DNA of 64,000 nt from Oceaniglobus ichthyenteri (GTDB lineage Bacteria > Pseudomonadota > Alphaproteobacteria > Rhodobacterales > Rhodobacteraceae): positions 124,001 through 188,000 of the forward strand of contig NZ_QAGK01000006.1 in NCBI RefSeq assembly GCF_003057885.1. The letters are read 5' to 3'. Below, piece by piece: positions 37,173-45,333 of the stretch (the first letter of the stretch is position 1; every line of letters starts with the position of its first letter). The position numbers and the translations under genes are program-made. The notes under the pieces are model-generated. The model was not told where the DNA came from. It was given only the letters and a program-made list of their open reading frames with translations, and did no database searches.

Positions 37173-38792
37173 ATGCGTATTTTTCATTTTTCTACCGTCG
37201 CTGTCTTTACCCTTGCTCCGCTGGCGGCCACGGCCCAGGGCGCGCCCAGCCTGTGGGATCTGTTGAAACCTGAATATCTGGTGCAACGGGTGGTGCAGAC
37301 CGGCATCATGGCCCTGCGCACCCAGATTGATTTAAAATATGGCGCGATGGCGGTGGATTTGCGCGTGGGTCAGGTAACGCTCAGCGATCTGACCCTTTGG
37401 CCAACGCTGGATTGGGATGCAGACGGTTCCTGCGCGATTGAATTTGATCGCGTGACCATCCGCGCCGCACCGTTGAACCGCCCCGATCTGATGAGGTTGA
37501 AGGCACAGGCCCAAGGCATGAATGTGGCGTCTGACTGTTTGCCGCCGGATCAACGGGGTATGGTGGCGATGATCGGACTGGAGGATGTGCGCGTGCCCCG
37601 TCTGACCATCGACATGCAATACGACATCGCCCAAGCCGAGGCCGATCTTCACGCCTATACGCAGATTGATGGGGTTGCGGCGGTCGATATCACCGCCGAT
37701 CTATCCTATCTTTGGTTCCGGGGCCATGAAGACATGGAAGACCCCGAACCGGTCGTTTACCTGCGCCATGCTGCGGTTACGGTTGAAAATCTGGGCGGGT
37801 ACGAAGCCGCCAAACCATTGATCCCGCCACCCTTTGTCGATCCGGCCCAGGCGCCGATGGTGATTGAGGGGATGATTGGCCAGATCCTGGCCGGGATGAA
37901 CCGCGCCGCCGCGCCCACGGATGCGCCCGACGATACCAGCAAATTGAACGACGCACAGGTGGCCTTTATTGATTCAATCAAAACCAATCTGCCGCTATTT
38001 CTGGAAAACCCGGCCAAATTGGTGTTGGAAACCGGTTGGCCAACCACCGATGACGTGTTCGTGGATTTCAAGACATATGAAAGCGATCCGGCCCAGGCTT
38101 TTACCGATCTGCAACCCCGCCTGACCCTGGCCGCCGCGCCAGCGCGCGGCACGGTGCCTGCGGCCCTGTTACAACAGGCGTTTGACGAGGCACCGGCAGA
38201 ATTGGACGATGACGATCTGTTGCGCGTCGGAGTGGCGTTGACCAGCGGCATCGGGGCGCCGCGCAATATCGGCGCGGGGGCTGCAATTTTGCAACGTCTG
38301 GCCGAATCCGGCGATGACGACGCCGCATTGGAATTGTCGGCCGCATTGGAACATCGTGATCCGGCGGCCTCCTATCGCTGGGCCTTGGTGGCGGGCGAAG
38401 GCAACCGCATCGGTGCTGCCGCGCGGTTGGACCGGTTGGAAGGCGTGCTGCCATTTGATCAGGTGTTGGATATCCAGACCCAAGTGCTGGGCGATGTCGA
38501 ACACCCGCTTGAGGCGCTGCAATCGGTGGCGTTGATGCGGGATGAAGCCATCGGGCGGTTGTCGGGCATCGGGCGCGTCCGGTCCTATTCGGTGGCCACG
38601 CTATGGGCGTTGATGGGCGCGGCGGCCGGTGACAGCGAAAGCCGCGACATTCTGAAACAGATCGACGAACGGGCACGCATGGCCGATGCCGCCGGTCAGG
38701 CCGCCTGGGCCGAGATCGAAGCCGCCGCCGCCGATCTGGCGATGCAGGCATGGCTGGGTCAGGATCTGCCCGCGCGGTTTGGCCAAAACTGA
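37173..38792 (+). CDS. Exported protein of unknown function, 539 aa
   Basis: The protein starts at the ATG at 37173 with a Sec signal peptide (cleavage after ATA near residue 21). Residues 25-330 alternate short beta-type stretches; residues about 370-520 are alpha-helical and Ala/Leu-rich, with sections such as AAILQRLAESGDDDAALELSAAL (read in part) that resemble Sel1/TPR-type helical repeats. I do not recognise the family. The preceding hairpin covers the ribosome binding site, and an 11-bp hairpin follows the stop, so it is probably a separately regulated single gene between pgk and fbaB. Confidence 0.8.
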   Translation: MRIFHFSTVAVFTLAPLAATAQGAPSLWDLLKPEYLVQRVVQTGIMALRTQIDLKYGAMAVDLRVGQVTLSDLTLWPTLDWDADGSCAIEFDRVTIRAAPLNRPDLMRLKAQAQGMNVASDCLPPDQRGMVAMIGLEDVRVPRLTIDMQYDIAQAEADLHAYTQIDGVAAVDITADLSYLWFRGHEDMEDPEPVVYLRHAAVTVENLGGYEAAKPLIPPPFVDPAQAPMVIEGMIGQILAGMNRAAAPTDAPDDTSKLNDAQVAFIDSIKTNLPLFLENPAKLVLETGWPTTDDVFVDFKTYESDPAQAFTDLQPRLTLAAAPARGTVPAALLQQAFDEAPAELDDDDLLRVGVALTSGIGAPRNIGAGAAILQRLAESGDDDAALELSAALEHRDPAASYRWALVAGEGNRIGAAARLDRLEGVLPFDQVLDIQTQVLGDVEHPLEALQSVALMRDEAIGRLSGIGRVRSYSVATLWALMGAAAGDSESRDILKQIDERARMADAAGQAAWAEIEAAAADLAMQAWLGQDLPARFGQN

Positions 38793-38808
38793 TTGCGCAC
38801 CCCCGAGT

Positions 38809-38836
38809 GGTTTCGTGCGGTTTTTCGCACGAAACC
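38809..38836 (+). terminator. Hairpin after the 539-aa gene
   Basis: GGTTTCGTGCG and CGCACGAAACC form an 11-bp perfect stem with a 6-nt loop, 16 bp after the stop. The expected T-run is missing, so it is a probable rather than clear terminator. Confidence 0.55.
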
Positions 38837-38953
38837 AACATTTGGCCTGAAAAAATGATGGTGCAGCATGGTGTTAGCGCCATCAACGTTGCGCCGCTGT
38901 GATCGCCGCCCTATGGCACTGTCATAGAATTCAATTGATACAGGAGCGATCCC

Positions 38954-39883
38954 ATGAAAGCCTCGCGCGCCGTCCGAAATATTCTTGCCAATTACGAAGG
39001 CGAAACCCCCGGCGTGAAAGCCAAGCTGTGCCAGATGCTGATGCATGGCAAGCTGAAGGGCACCGGCAAGATGATCATCCTGCCTGTCGATCAGGGATTT
39101 GAACATGGCCCGGCGCGCAGCTTTGCGCCCAATCCGCCTGCGTATGATCCGCATTATCATTACCAATTGGCGATTGATGCGGGCCTGAATGCCTATGCCG
39201 CGCCGCTGGGCCCGCTTGAGGCAGGTGCCGACACATTTGCCGGGCAAATCCCGACAATCCTGAAAGTGAACAGCGCCAATTCCTTGATGTCTGGCACGGC
39301 AGGCAAAAACCAAGCGGTCACAGCATCGGTTGATGACGCACTGCGCCTTGGTTGTTCGGCGATCGGGTTCACTATTTATCCAGGCTCGGACATGGCCATC
39401 GACATGATGGAAGAAATCACCGAGATGCGCAAAGAGGCCGCCGCCAAGGGCGTGGCGACCGTGATCTGGTCATACCCCCGCGGTGAGGCCGTGACGAAAG
39501 ACGGTGAAACCGCCATCGACGTGGCCGCCTATGCCGCGCATATGGCCGCACTTTTGGGCGCGCATATCATCAAGATCAAACTGGGCACCGATCATCTGAT
39601 GCTGCCCGAAGCGAAAAAGGTGTATGAAGAGCAAGGCATCGACGTATCAACCCAAGCCGCGCGCGTAAAACACTGTGTGCAGTCTGCATTCGACGGTCGC
39701 CGGTTGATCGTATTTTCGGGTGGAGCCAAAAAAGGCGCCGATTCGGTCTATGAAGATGCCCGCGCGATCCGCGATGGTGGTGGCAACGGTTCGATCATCG
39801 GGCGCAATTCGTTCCAGCGTGATCGCGACGATGCCTTGGCGATGCTGGACAAGTTGATCAATATTTACAAAGGCGCTGAATAA
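38954..39883 (+). CDS. fbaB: Class I fructose-bisphosphate aldolase (FbaB/DhnA type)
   Basis: The 309-aa protein splits fructose-1,6-bisphosphate into triose phosphates by a Schiff-base mechanism. It has the DhnA-type motifs ILPVDQGFEHGP, KVNSANSL, YPGSDMAIDMM, the lysine-bearing IIKIKLGTDH and the phosphate-binding FSGGAKK and GGNGSIIGRNSF. AGGAGCG precedes the ATG. A possible promoter (TTGCGC, 17 bp, TATGGC at 38889-38917) lies upstream. A strong terminator follows. Confidence 0.96.
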   Translation: MKASRAVRNILANYEGETPGVKAKLCQMLMHGKLKGTGKMIILPVDQGFEHGPARSFAPNPPAYDPHYHYQLAIDAGLNAYAAPLGPLEAGADTFAGQIPTILKVNSANSLMSGTAGKNQAVTASVDDALRLGCSAIGFTIYPGSDMAIDMMEEITEMRKEAAAKGVATVIWSYPRGEAVTKDGETAIDVAAYAAHMAALLGAHIIKIKLGTDHLMLPEAKKVYEEQGIDVSTQAARVKHCVQSAFDGRRLIVFSGGAKKGADSVYEDARAIRDGGGNGSIIGRNSFQRDRDDALAMLDKLINIYKGAE

Positions 39884-39941
39884 TCCAAACGCCTGTGGAT
39901 TTTGCAGGCGTTGAATTTGGATATTTTTAGCAAGAAAAAAC

Positions 39942-39969
39942 AGGGCGGTTCAATTGGGCCGCCCTTTTT
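39942..39969 (+). terminator. Rho-independent terminator after fbaB
   Basis: AGGGCGG (39942-39948) pairs with CCGCCCT (39959-39965) and the stem runs into a T-run. A second small stem, CGCCTG/CAGGCG, lies just upstream near 39890-39910. Confidence 0.85.
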
Positions 39970-40046
39970 GCGCTTTGCGTTACCGGGGGATTCACAGCGG
40001 CGCAATTGTGTGGCATAAAATAACAACCGCGCCCGCAAGAGGCGCC

Positions 40047-40361
40047 ATGAGGCAGAACATGACACATAATCGCAGACGGCCCGCCATTGGCGTGGCGATT
40101 TATTTCACCCTGACTTTTGTTTTGGGCACCTATTTTACCTTTGCCAGCGTACAGGGCGATTATGGCCTGTTTCAGCGCGTGCAGATCAATGCCGAGGCCA
40201 AGGGCCTGCGCGCCGAGCTTGAGCTGTTGGATGCCGAACTGAGCGCCCTTGAAAACCGGACGCGGCGGATGTCGGACAAGTATCTTGATCTTGATCTTCT
40301 CGATGAACAGGCGCGCGATGTATTGGGCGTTGTGCGCGCAAATGAGGTTGTTCTGCGCTGA
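40047..40361 (+). CDS. FtsB/DivIC-like septum formation initiator
   Basis: I chose the ATG at 40047 (AGAGG upstream), giving 104 aa; an ATG four codons later is possible. A short cytoplasmic N-terminus precedes one membrane helix (IGVAIYFTLTFVLGTYF) and a coiled coil of Glu/Leu heptads (AEAKGLRAELELLDAELSAL, read in part). The C-terminus has the LDLDLLDEQARDVLG block typical of the family. It would join the FtsL/FtsQ divisome subcomplex. It sits just ahead of the PDH operon, a common alphaproteobacterial arrangement. Confidence 0.9.
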   Translation: MRQNMTHNRRRPAIGVAIYFTLTFVLGTYFTFASVQGDYGLFQRVQINAEAKGLRAELELLDAELSALENRTRRMSDKYLDLDLLDEQARDVLGVVRANEVVLR

Positions 40362-40368
40362 CCCCCCC

Positions 40369-40396
40369 TTGCGGATGTTGTTATCCGGTGTATCGT
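40369..40396 (+). promoter_or_regulatory. Candidate promoter of the PDH operon
   Basis: TTGCGG at 40369-40374 and TATCGT at 40391-40396 are separated by 16 bp and lie 52 bp before the pdhA start. The -10 box is a partial match, so this is a proposal only. Confidence 0.35.
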
Positions 40397-40447
40397 GGAA
40401 TAGTTTAACACTGAACTACCCACACGCCCCGGGGAGGAGCCGCCGTT

Positions 40448-41443
40448 ATGGCCACCAAGAAATCCGCCGCCAAACCCAATGTAAGCAAGGATGAATTGCT
40501 GCATTTTTACCGTGAAATGCTTTTGATTCGGCGGTTTGAGGAAAAGGCCGGCCAGTTATACGGCATGGGACTGATTGGTGGGTTTTGCCATCTTTACATT
40601 GGTCAGGAGGCGGTCGTCGTTGGATTGGAGGCCGCCGCGGAAGAAGGCGACAAGCGGGTCACGTCCTACCGCGATCACGGGCATATGTTGGCCTGCGGCA
40701 TGGACCCCAAAGGTGTGATGGCCGAACTGACCGGGCGCGAAGGTGGATATTCGCGCGGCAAGGGCGGCAGTATGCATATGTTTTCGAAAGAGAAACATTT
40801 TTACGGCGGTCACGGGATTGTTGCCGCTCAGGTGCCAATTGGCGCCGGGCTGGCCTTTGCCGATAAATATCTGGGGAATGACCGGGTGACGTTTACCTAT
40901 TTCGGTGATGGCGCGGCGAACCAGGGTCAGGTTTATGAAACCTATAACATGGCCGAGCTGTGGGATTTGCCGGTGGTGTTCGTGATTGAAAACAACCAGT
41001 ACGCCATGGGCACATCCACCAAACGATCCACCAAATCGCCCAGCTATTGGGAACGCGGTGCCGCCTATGGCATTCCGGGCGAAGAGGTAGACGGCATGGA
41101 TGTTCTGGCCGTGAAAGCGGCGGGAGAGAAGGCCGTGGCGCACTGCCGTGCGGGCAAGGGGCCCTATATTCTGGAAGTGAAAACATACCGGTATCGGGGC
41201 CATTCCATGTCGGACCCGGCCAAATACCGCACCCGCGACGAGGTGCAGAAAATGCGCGAGGAACGCGATGCAATCGAACATGTGCGCCAGATGTTGCTGA
41301 CGGGCAAACACGCCTCTGAGGATGAGTTGAAAGCGATCGACAAGGAAATCAAGACAATCGTGAATGACAGTGCCGAGTTCGCCAAGGAAAGCCCCGAACC
41401 GTCGGTCGATGAATTGTACACCGATATTTTGGCGGAGGGTTAA
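40448..41443 (+). CDS. pdhA: Pyruvate dehydrogenase E1 component, alpha subunit
   Basis: The 331-aa protein pairs with E1-beta to decarboxylate pyruvate and pass the acetyl group to lipoate. The thiamine-diphosphate motif starts GDGAANQGQVYE and ends in VIENN; the phosphorylation-loop region YRGHSMSDPAKYR is also present. GGGGAGG precedes the ATG at 40448. pdhB follows after 3 nt and pdhC 62 bp later, so the three form one operon. Confidence 0.97.
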   Translation: MATKKSAAKPNVSKDELLHFYREMLLIRRFEEKAGQLYGMGLIGGFCHLYIGQEAVVVGLEAAAEEGDKRVTSYRDHGHMLACGMDPKGVMAELTGREGGYSRGKGGSMHMFSKEKHFYGGHGIVAAQVPIGAGLAFADKYLGNDRVTFTYFGDGAANQGQVYETYNMAELWDLPVVFVIENNQYAMGTSTKRSTKSPSYWERGAAYGIPGEEVDGMDVLAVKAAGEKAVAHCRAGKGPYILEVKTYRYRGHSMSDPAKYRTRDEVQKMREERDAIEHVRQMLLTGKHASEDELKAIDKEIKTIVNDSAEFAKESPEPSVDELYTDILAEG

Positions 41444-41446
41444 GCC

Positions 41447-42805
41447 ATGGTCGATATTTTGATGCCCGCCCTGTCGCCCACCATGGAAGAAGGCACATTG
41501 GCCAAATGGATGGTGAAAGAAGGCGATACGGTAAATGCCGGGGATATTCTGGCCGAGATCGAAACCGACAAGGCCACGATGGAATTTGAGGCGGTCGATG
41601 AAGGCGTGATCGGCAAGATTTTGGTGCCTGAGGGCAGCGAGGCGGTGCCGGTGAACACCCCCATCGCCACGTTGGAGGTTGAGGGCGAAGAAGCCGTGTC
41701 CCAACAACCCGCACCAGTGAAAACGCCGCCCAGTTCCGAGGATATTCCGGCAGAAACACGTCAGCATCCTGCCCCGGCCGCGGCGCCCGCGCCCGTTCAG
41801 GCCGATTTGCCAGCCGGAACAAAGATGAAAAAAACCACCGTGCGCGAAGCGTTGCGCGATGCCATGGCCGAAGAAATGCGCCGCGACGACAAGGTGTTTT
41901 TGATGGGCGAGGAGGTGGCCGAATATCAGGGCGCCTACAAGATTTCCCAAGGGTTGCTGGATGAATTCGGTGCGCGCCGGGTGATCGACACGCCGATCAC
42001 CGAACATGGCTTTGCCGGGATCGGTGTGGGCGCGGCGTTTGCCGGGTTGAACCCGATTGTTGAATTCATGACCTTCAACTTCTCCATGCAAGCCATGGAT
42101 CAGATTGTGAATTCCGCCGCAAAGACATTGTATATGTCGGGCGGGCAAATGGGCTGCCCCATTGTGTTTCGCGGTCCCAATGGCGCGGCGGCACGGGTGG
42201 CCGCGCAGCACAGCCAGGATTTCGCCGCCTGGTATAGTCAGATTCCGGGGTTGAAAGTGGTCATGCCCTATGCCGCCGATGACGCTAAGGGGTTGTTGAA
42301 ATCGGCGATCCGCGATCCCAATCCGGTGATCTTTTTAGAGAATGAAATCCTCTATGGGCGCAGTTTCGATGTACCGGATGTGGAGGATTACACCGTTCCT
42401 TTCGGCAAAGCGCGCATTTGGCGCGAAGGCAGCGACGTGACCATCGTCAGCTTTGGCATCGGCATGACTTATGCGTTGGAAGCGGCCGAACGGTTGGCCG
42501 AAGATGGGATCGAGGCCGAGGTGATCGATCTGCGCACGCTGCGCCCCATGGACACGGGCGCGATCATCGAATCGGTCAAGAAAACCAACCGCTGTGTGAC
42601 CGTCGAAGAAGGGTTCCCGCAAGGGTCGGTCGGCAACTATATCAGTTCGGTTTTGATGCACGAGGCGTTTGATTATCTTGACGCACCGGTGATCAATTGC
42701 ACCGGTAAGGATGTGCCGATGCCCTATGCCGCGAATCTGGAAAAGCTGGCGTTGGTCACGACCGATGAGGTGGTGCAGGCCGTGCGCGATGTGACCTATC
42801 GTTAG
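41447..42805 (+). CDS. pdhB: Pyruvate dehydrogenase E1 beta subunit with N-terminal lipoyl domain
   Basis: The 452-aa protein has an N-terminal lipoyl domain (1-80, lysine in [10 protein letters not shown]) and a Pro/Ala-rich linker (about 85-120). The E1-beta transketolase-like domains follow ([36 protein letters not shown]). A lipoyl domain on E1-beta is the usual alphaproteobacterial form. Its lipoyl domain is nearly identical to that of the E2 subunit, also at the DNA level. GGAGGG precedes the ATG. Confidence 0.97.
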   Translation: MVDILMPALSPTMEEGTLAKWMVKEGDTVNAGDILAEIETDKATMEFEAVDEGVIGKILVPEGSEAVPVNTPIATLEVEGEEAVSQQPAPVKTPPSSEDIPAETRQHPAPAAAPAPVQADLPAGTKMKKTTVREALRDAMAEEMRRDDKVFLMGEEVAEYQGAYKISQGLLDEFGARRVIDTPITEHGFAGIGVGAAFAGLNPIVEFMTFNFSMQAMDQIVNSAAKTLYMSGGQMGCPIVFRGPNGAAARVAAQHSQDFAAWYSQIPGLKVVMPYAADDAKGLLKSAIRDPNPVIFLENEILYGRSFDVPDVEDYTVPFGKARIWREGSDVTIVSFGIGMTYALEAAERLAEDGIEAEVIDLRTLRPMDTGAIIESVKKTNRCVTVEEGFPQGSVGNYISSVLMHEAFDYLDAPVINCTGKDVPMPYAANLEKLALVTTDEVVQAVRDVTYR

Positions 42806-42867
42806 GATGCCGATGATGCGCGATACGACAAAATTCAGCGGGCCGCGCCCGCAACAGGGAGACTGAT

Positions 42868-44175
42868 ATGCCAACCGAAATCCTGATGCCCGCCCTGTCG
42901 CCCACCATGGAGGAAGGCACGCTGGCCAAATGGTTGGTCAAAGAGGGCGACACCGTGTCGTCGGGCGATCTGTTGGCCGAGATCGAAACCGACAAGGCAA
43001 CGATGGAGTTTGAGGCCGTCGATGAAGGCGTGATTGGCAAGCTGTTGGTGGCCGAGGGCAGCGAAGCGGTAAAGGTGAACAGCCCGATTGCGGTGCTGTT
43101 GGCCGAAGGGGAAAGCATGGACGATGCCCCTGCCCCGAACGCGCCAGAAAAGCCCAAAGAGGAGGCAGCACCCGCCACGCCGGCTGCTGGCGCGGCCCCC
43201 ACCACGCCTAAGAAAGAGGCCCCCGCTGCGGCCAAGACACCAGCGCCCAGCGCCGATAAGGGTGAGCGTTTGTTTGCCACGCCTTTGGCCCGGCGCATTG
43301 CTGCGGATCGGGGGATCGACCTGTCGACGATCAATGGCAGCGGGCCGCGCGGACGGATCATCAAGGCCGATGTGATCGATGCCAAGGCCACAGCGCCCGC
43401 ACCCAAACCCGCCGCCGCACCGGCCCCCGCGCCAACCGCCGCGCCCGTTTCGGCCAGCAAGATCGCCGCGATCTATGCCGACCGTCCCCATGTCGAGGTG
43501 CCGCTTGATGGAATGCGCAAAACCATCGCCGCGCGCCTTACCGAAGCCAAACAAACCATCCCGCATTTTTATCTGCGCCGTGATATTCGCCTTGACGCAC
43601 TGCTGAAATTTCGCAGTGAGTTGAATGGCCAATTGGCCGCGCGGGGCGTGAAACTGTCGGTCAATGATTTTGTGATTAAGGCCTGCGCGCTGGCGCTGCA
43701 ACAAGTGCCGGCCGCCAATGCGGTTTGGGCCGGGGATCGGGTGTTGCAACTGACCCCGTCCGATGTGGCCGTGGCCGTGGCGATTGAAGGCGGGTTGTTC
43801 ACTCCGGTGTTGAAAGATGCCGAGGTTAAATCGCTCAGCGCGCTGTCGGCAGAAATGAAGGATCTGGCAAGCCGTGCGCGGGATCGCAAACTTGCGCCCC
43901 ATGAATATCAGGGCGGCAGCTTTGCGGTTTCAAACCTGGGCATGTTCGGGATTGATAACTTTGACGCGGTGATCAACCCACCCCATGGCGCGATCTTGGC
44001 CGTGGGGGCCGGGGCGAAAAAACCGGTGGTGGGCGAGGATGGCCAGATTGAAGTCGCAACCATAATGTCGGTGACCCTGTCGGTCGATCACCGGGTGATT
44101 GACGGTGCGTTGGGGGCAGAATTGCTCAACGCGATCAAGGAAAATCTGGAAAGCCCGATGGTGATGCTGGCTTAA
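42868..44175 (+). CDS. pdhC: Pyruvate dehydrogenase E2, dihydrolipoamide acetyltransferase
   Basis: The 435-aa protein has a lipoyl domain (1-80, lysine in [10 protein letters not shown]), a Pro/Ala linker, a peripheral-subunit-binding domain (about 130-170, [17 protein letters not shown]) and the catalytic acetyltransferase domain ending in VDHRVIDGA with the HxxxDG motif. It forms the core of the PDH complex. Only one lipoyl domain is present here; the second is supplied by E1-beta. The stop overlaps the end of the convergent cysE by 4 bp. Confidence 0.97.
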   Translation: MPTEILMPALSPTMEEGTLAKWLVKEGDTVSSGDLLAEIETDKATMEFEAVDEGVIGKLLVAEGSEAVKVNSPIAVLLAEGESMDDAPAPNAPEKPKEEAAPATPAAGAAPTTPKKEAPAAAKTPAPSADKGERLFATPLARRIAADRGIDLSTINGSGPRGRIIKADVIDAKATAPAPKPAAAPAPAPTAAPVSASKIAAIYADRPHVEVPLDGMRKTIAARLTEAKQTIPHFYLRRDIRLDALLKFRSELNGQLAARGVKLSVNDFVIKACALALQQVPAANAVWAGDRVLQLTPSDVAVAVAIEGGLFTPVLKDAEVKSLSALSAEMKDLASRARDRKLAPHEYQGGSFAVSNLGMFGIDNFDAVINPPHGAILAVGAGAKKPVVGEDGQIEVATIMSVTLSVDHRVIDGALGAELLNAIKENLESPMVMLA

Positions 44176-44987
44176 CCGCTGAACTTTTCCAGTAAATGGT
44201 TCATGCTGGCCGATGGTTGTGAACAGCCCGCCTCGCCCACAATGCGGGCGGGCACACCGGCCACGGTTTTCATCGGTGGAATATCCTCTAACACCACCGA
44301 CCCCGCCGCGATGCGGGAGCAATGGCCAACGCGGATATTGCCCAAAACCTTGGCCCCTGCGCCGATCAACACACCGTCGCCAATCTTTGGGTGGCGGTCC
44401 TGTTCCTCTTTGCCGGTTCCGCCCAACGTCACGGCATGGAGCATGGAAACATCGTTACCCACGACCGCCGTTTCGCCGATGACGATGGAATGGCCATGGT
44501 CAATCATGATGCCCCGTCCGATCCGTGCCCCCGGGTGAATATCGATTCCGAAAACCTCGCTCACCCGCATTTGCAGGAAATACGCAAGGTCATGGCGCCC
44601 CTGTTGCCACAGCCAATGGCCCAGACGGTAAGCCTGCACCGCCTGATACCCCTTGAAATACAGCAAAGGTTGGATCAACCGATGGCACGCCGGATCACGA
44701 TCAAGGATCGCGACCAGATCGGCACGCGCCGCCTCGCCCAACCATGGGTCGCGCAGATACCCATCATCGGCAATTTCGCGCAAAATCTGTTCTGACATTT
44801 CGCCCGAGGCCAGCTTCAGCGAAATCCGATAGGCCAAAGCCCGTTCCAGGCTGCGATGGTGCAGAATGCTGGAATGGATCAAACCGCCCAAGAGCGGTTC
44901 ATCCGATATGGCGCTTTGGGCCTCTTGGGTGATCTGGCTCCAAACTGGGTCAATCTCGGACAGGTGTTTCTGACGTTTTGGCATCAC
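44172..44987 (-). CDS. cysE: Serine O-acetyltransferase
   Basis: The 271-aa protein makes O-acetylserine for cysteine synthesis. An N-terminal helical bundle (1-140) precedes a left-handed parallel beta-helix with hexapeptide repeats ([17 protein letters not shown] onwards) containing the catalytic DHG and the [10 protein letters not shown] loop. AAAGGA lies 7 nt upstream of the ATG. It follows the GTA cluster directly on the same strand; cysE next to GTA genes is a known conserved arrangement in roseobacters. Confidence 0.95.
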   Translation of the reverse strand: MMPKRQKHLSEIDPVWSQITQEAQSAISDEPLLGGLIHSSILHHRSLERALAYRISLKLASGEMSEQILREIADDGYLRDPWLGEAARADLVAILDRDPACHRLIQPLLYFKGYQAVQAYRLGHWLWQQGRHDLAYFLQMRVSEVFGIDIHPGARIGRGIMIDHGHSIVIGETAVVGNDVSMLHAVTLGGTGKEEQDRHPKIGDGVLIGAGAKVLGNIRVGHCSRIAAGSVVLEDIPPMKTVAGVPARIVGEAGCSQPSASMNHLLEKFSG

Positions 44988-45333
44988 GTTTTCCTTTTGC
45001 GGCGCTCACCCCATACCACATCGGTCTATCGTGCCAATGTGAAAGACGCTGTTCGTTGGCGCATGAAAGGTGCCATAACACCGACGACAGGCAAAAACAA
45101 AACTCTGTGTCCGACAGCGGCGGTTCGGCCATGGGGCGGCGGCGCAGGGCGACCGACAGAAAACTGCCATCGCCCCAGCGCGGATGCGCCCGCCCGGTGG
45201 CGCGCAGATGGGCGGCCGCGCGCGCCGCCTCTTGCACCATGCGGTGCAACACCCATGCCCGGCGCGCGGGCGCGCACCCCCGCAGCACCCGCGCCAGCGC
45301 ACTGGCATCGCCCAGCCAGATTACCCCAGCCAT
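44950..45333 (-). CDS. Small protein bridging GTA g15 and cysE, unknown function
   Basis: The 127-aa frame starts inside the last codons of g15 (13-bp overlap) and ends 38 bp inside cysE. Its composition (Ala/Arg-rich, HRMVQEAARAAAHLRATGR) looks like coding sequence of this organism, and it fills a space otherwise without a gene. A small protein of unknown function at this place is recalled from related GTA clusters. It has no recognisable motif beyond a C..C pair near residue 80. The C-terminal 38 bp overlap with cysE is longer than usual, so a shorter product may exist. Confidence 0.6.
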   Translation of the reverse strand: MAGVIWLGDASALARVLRGCAPARRAWVLHRMVQEAARAAAHLRATGRAHPRWGDGSFLSVALRRRPMAEPPLSDTEFCFCLSSVLWHLSCANEQRLSHWHDRPMWYGVSAAKGKRDAKTSETPVRD

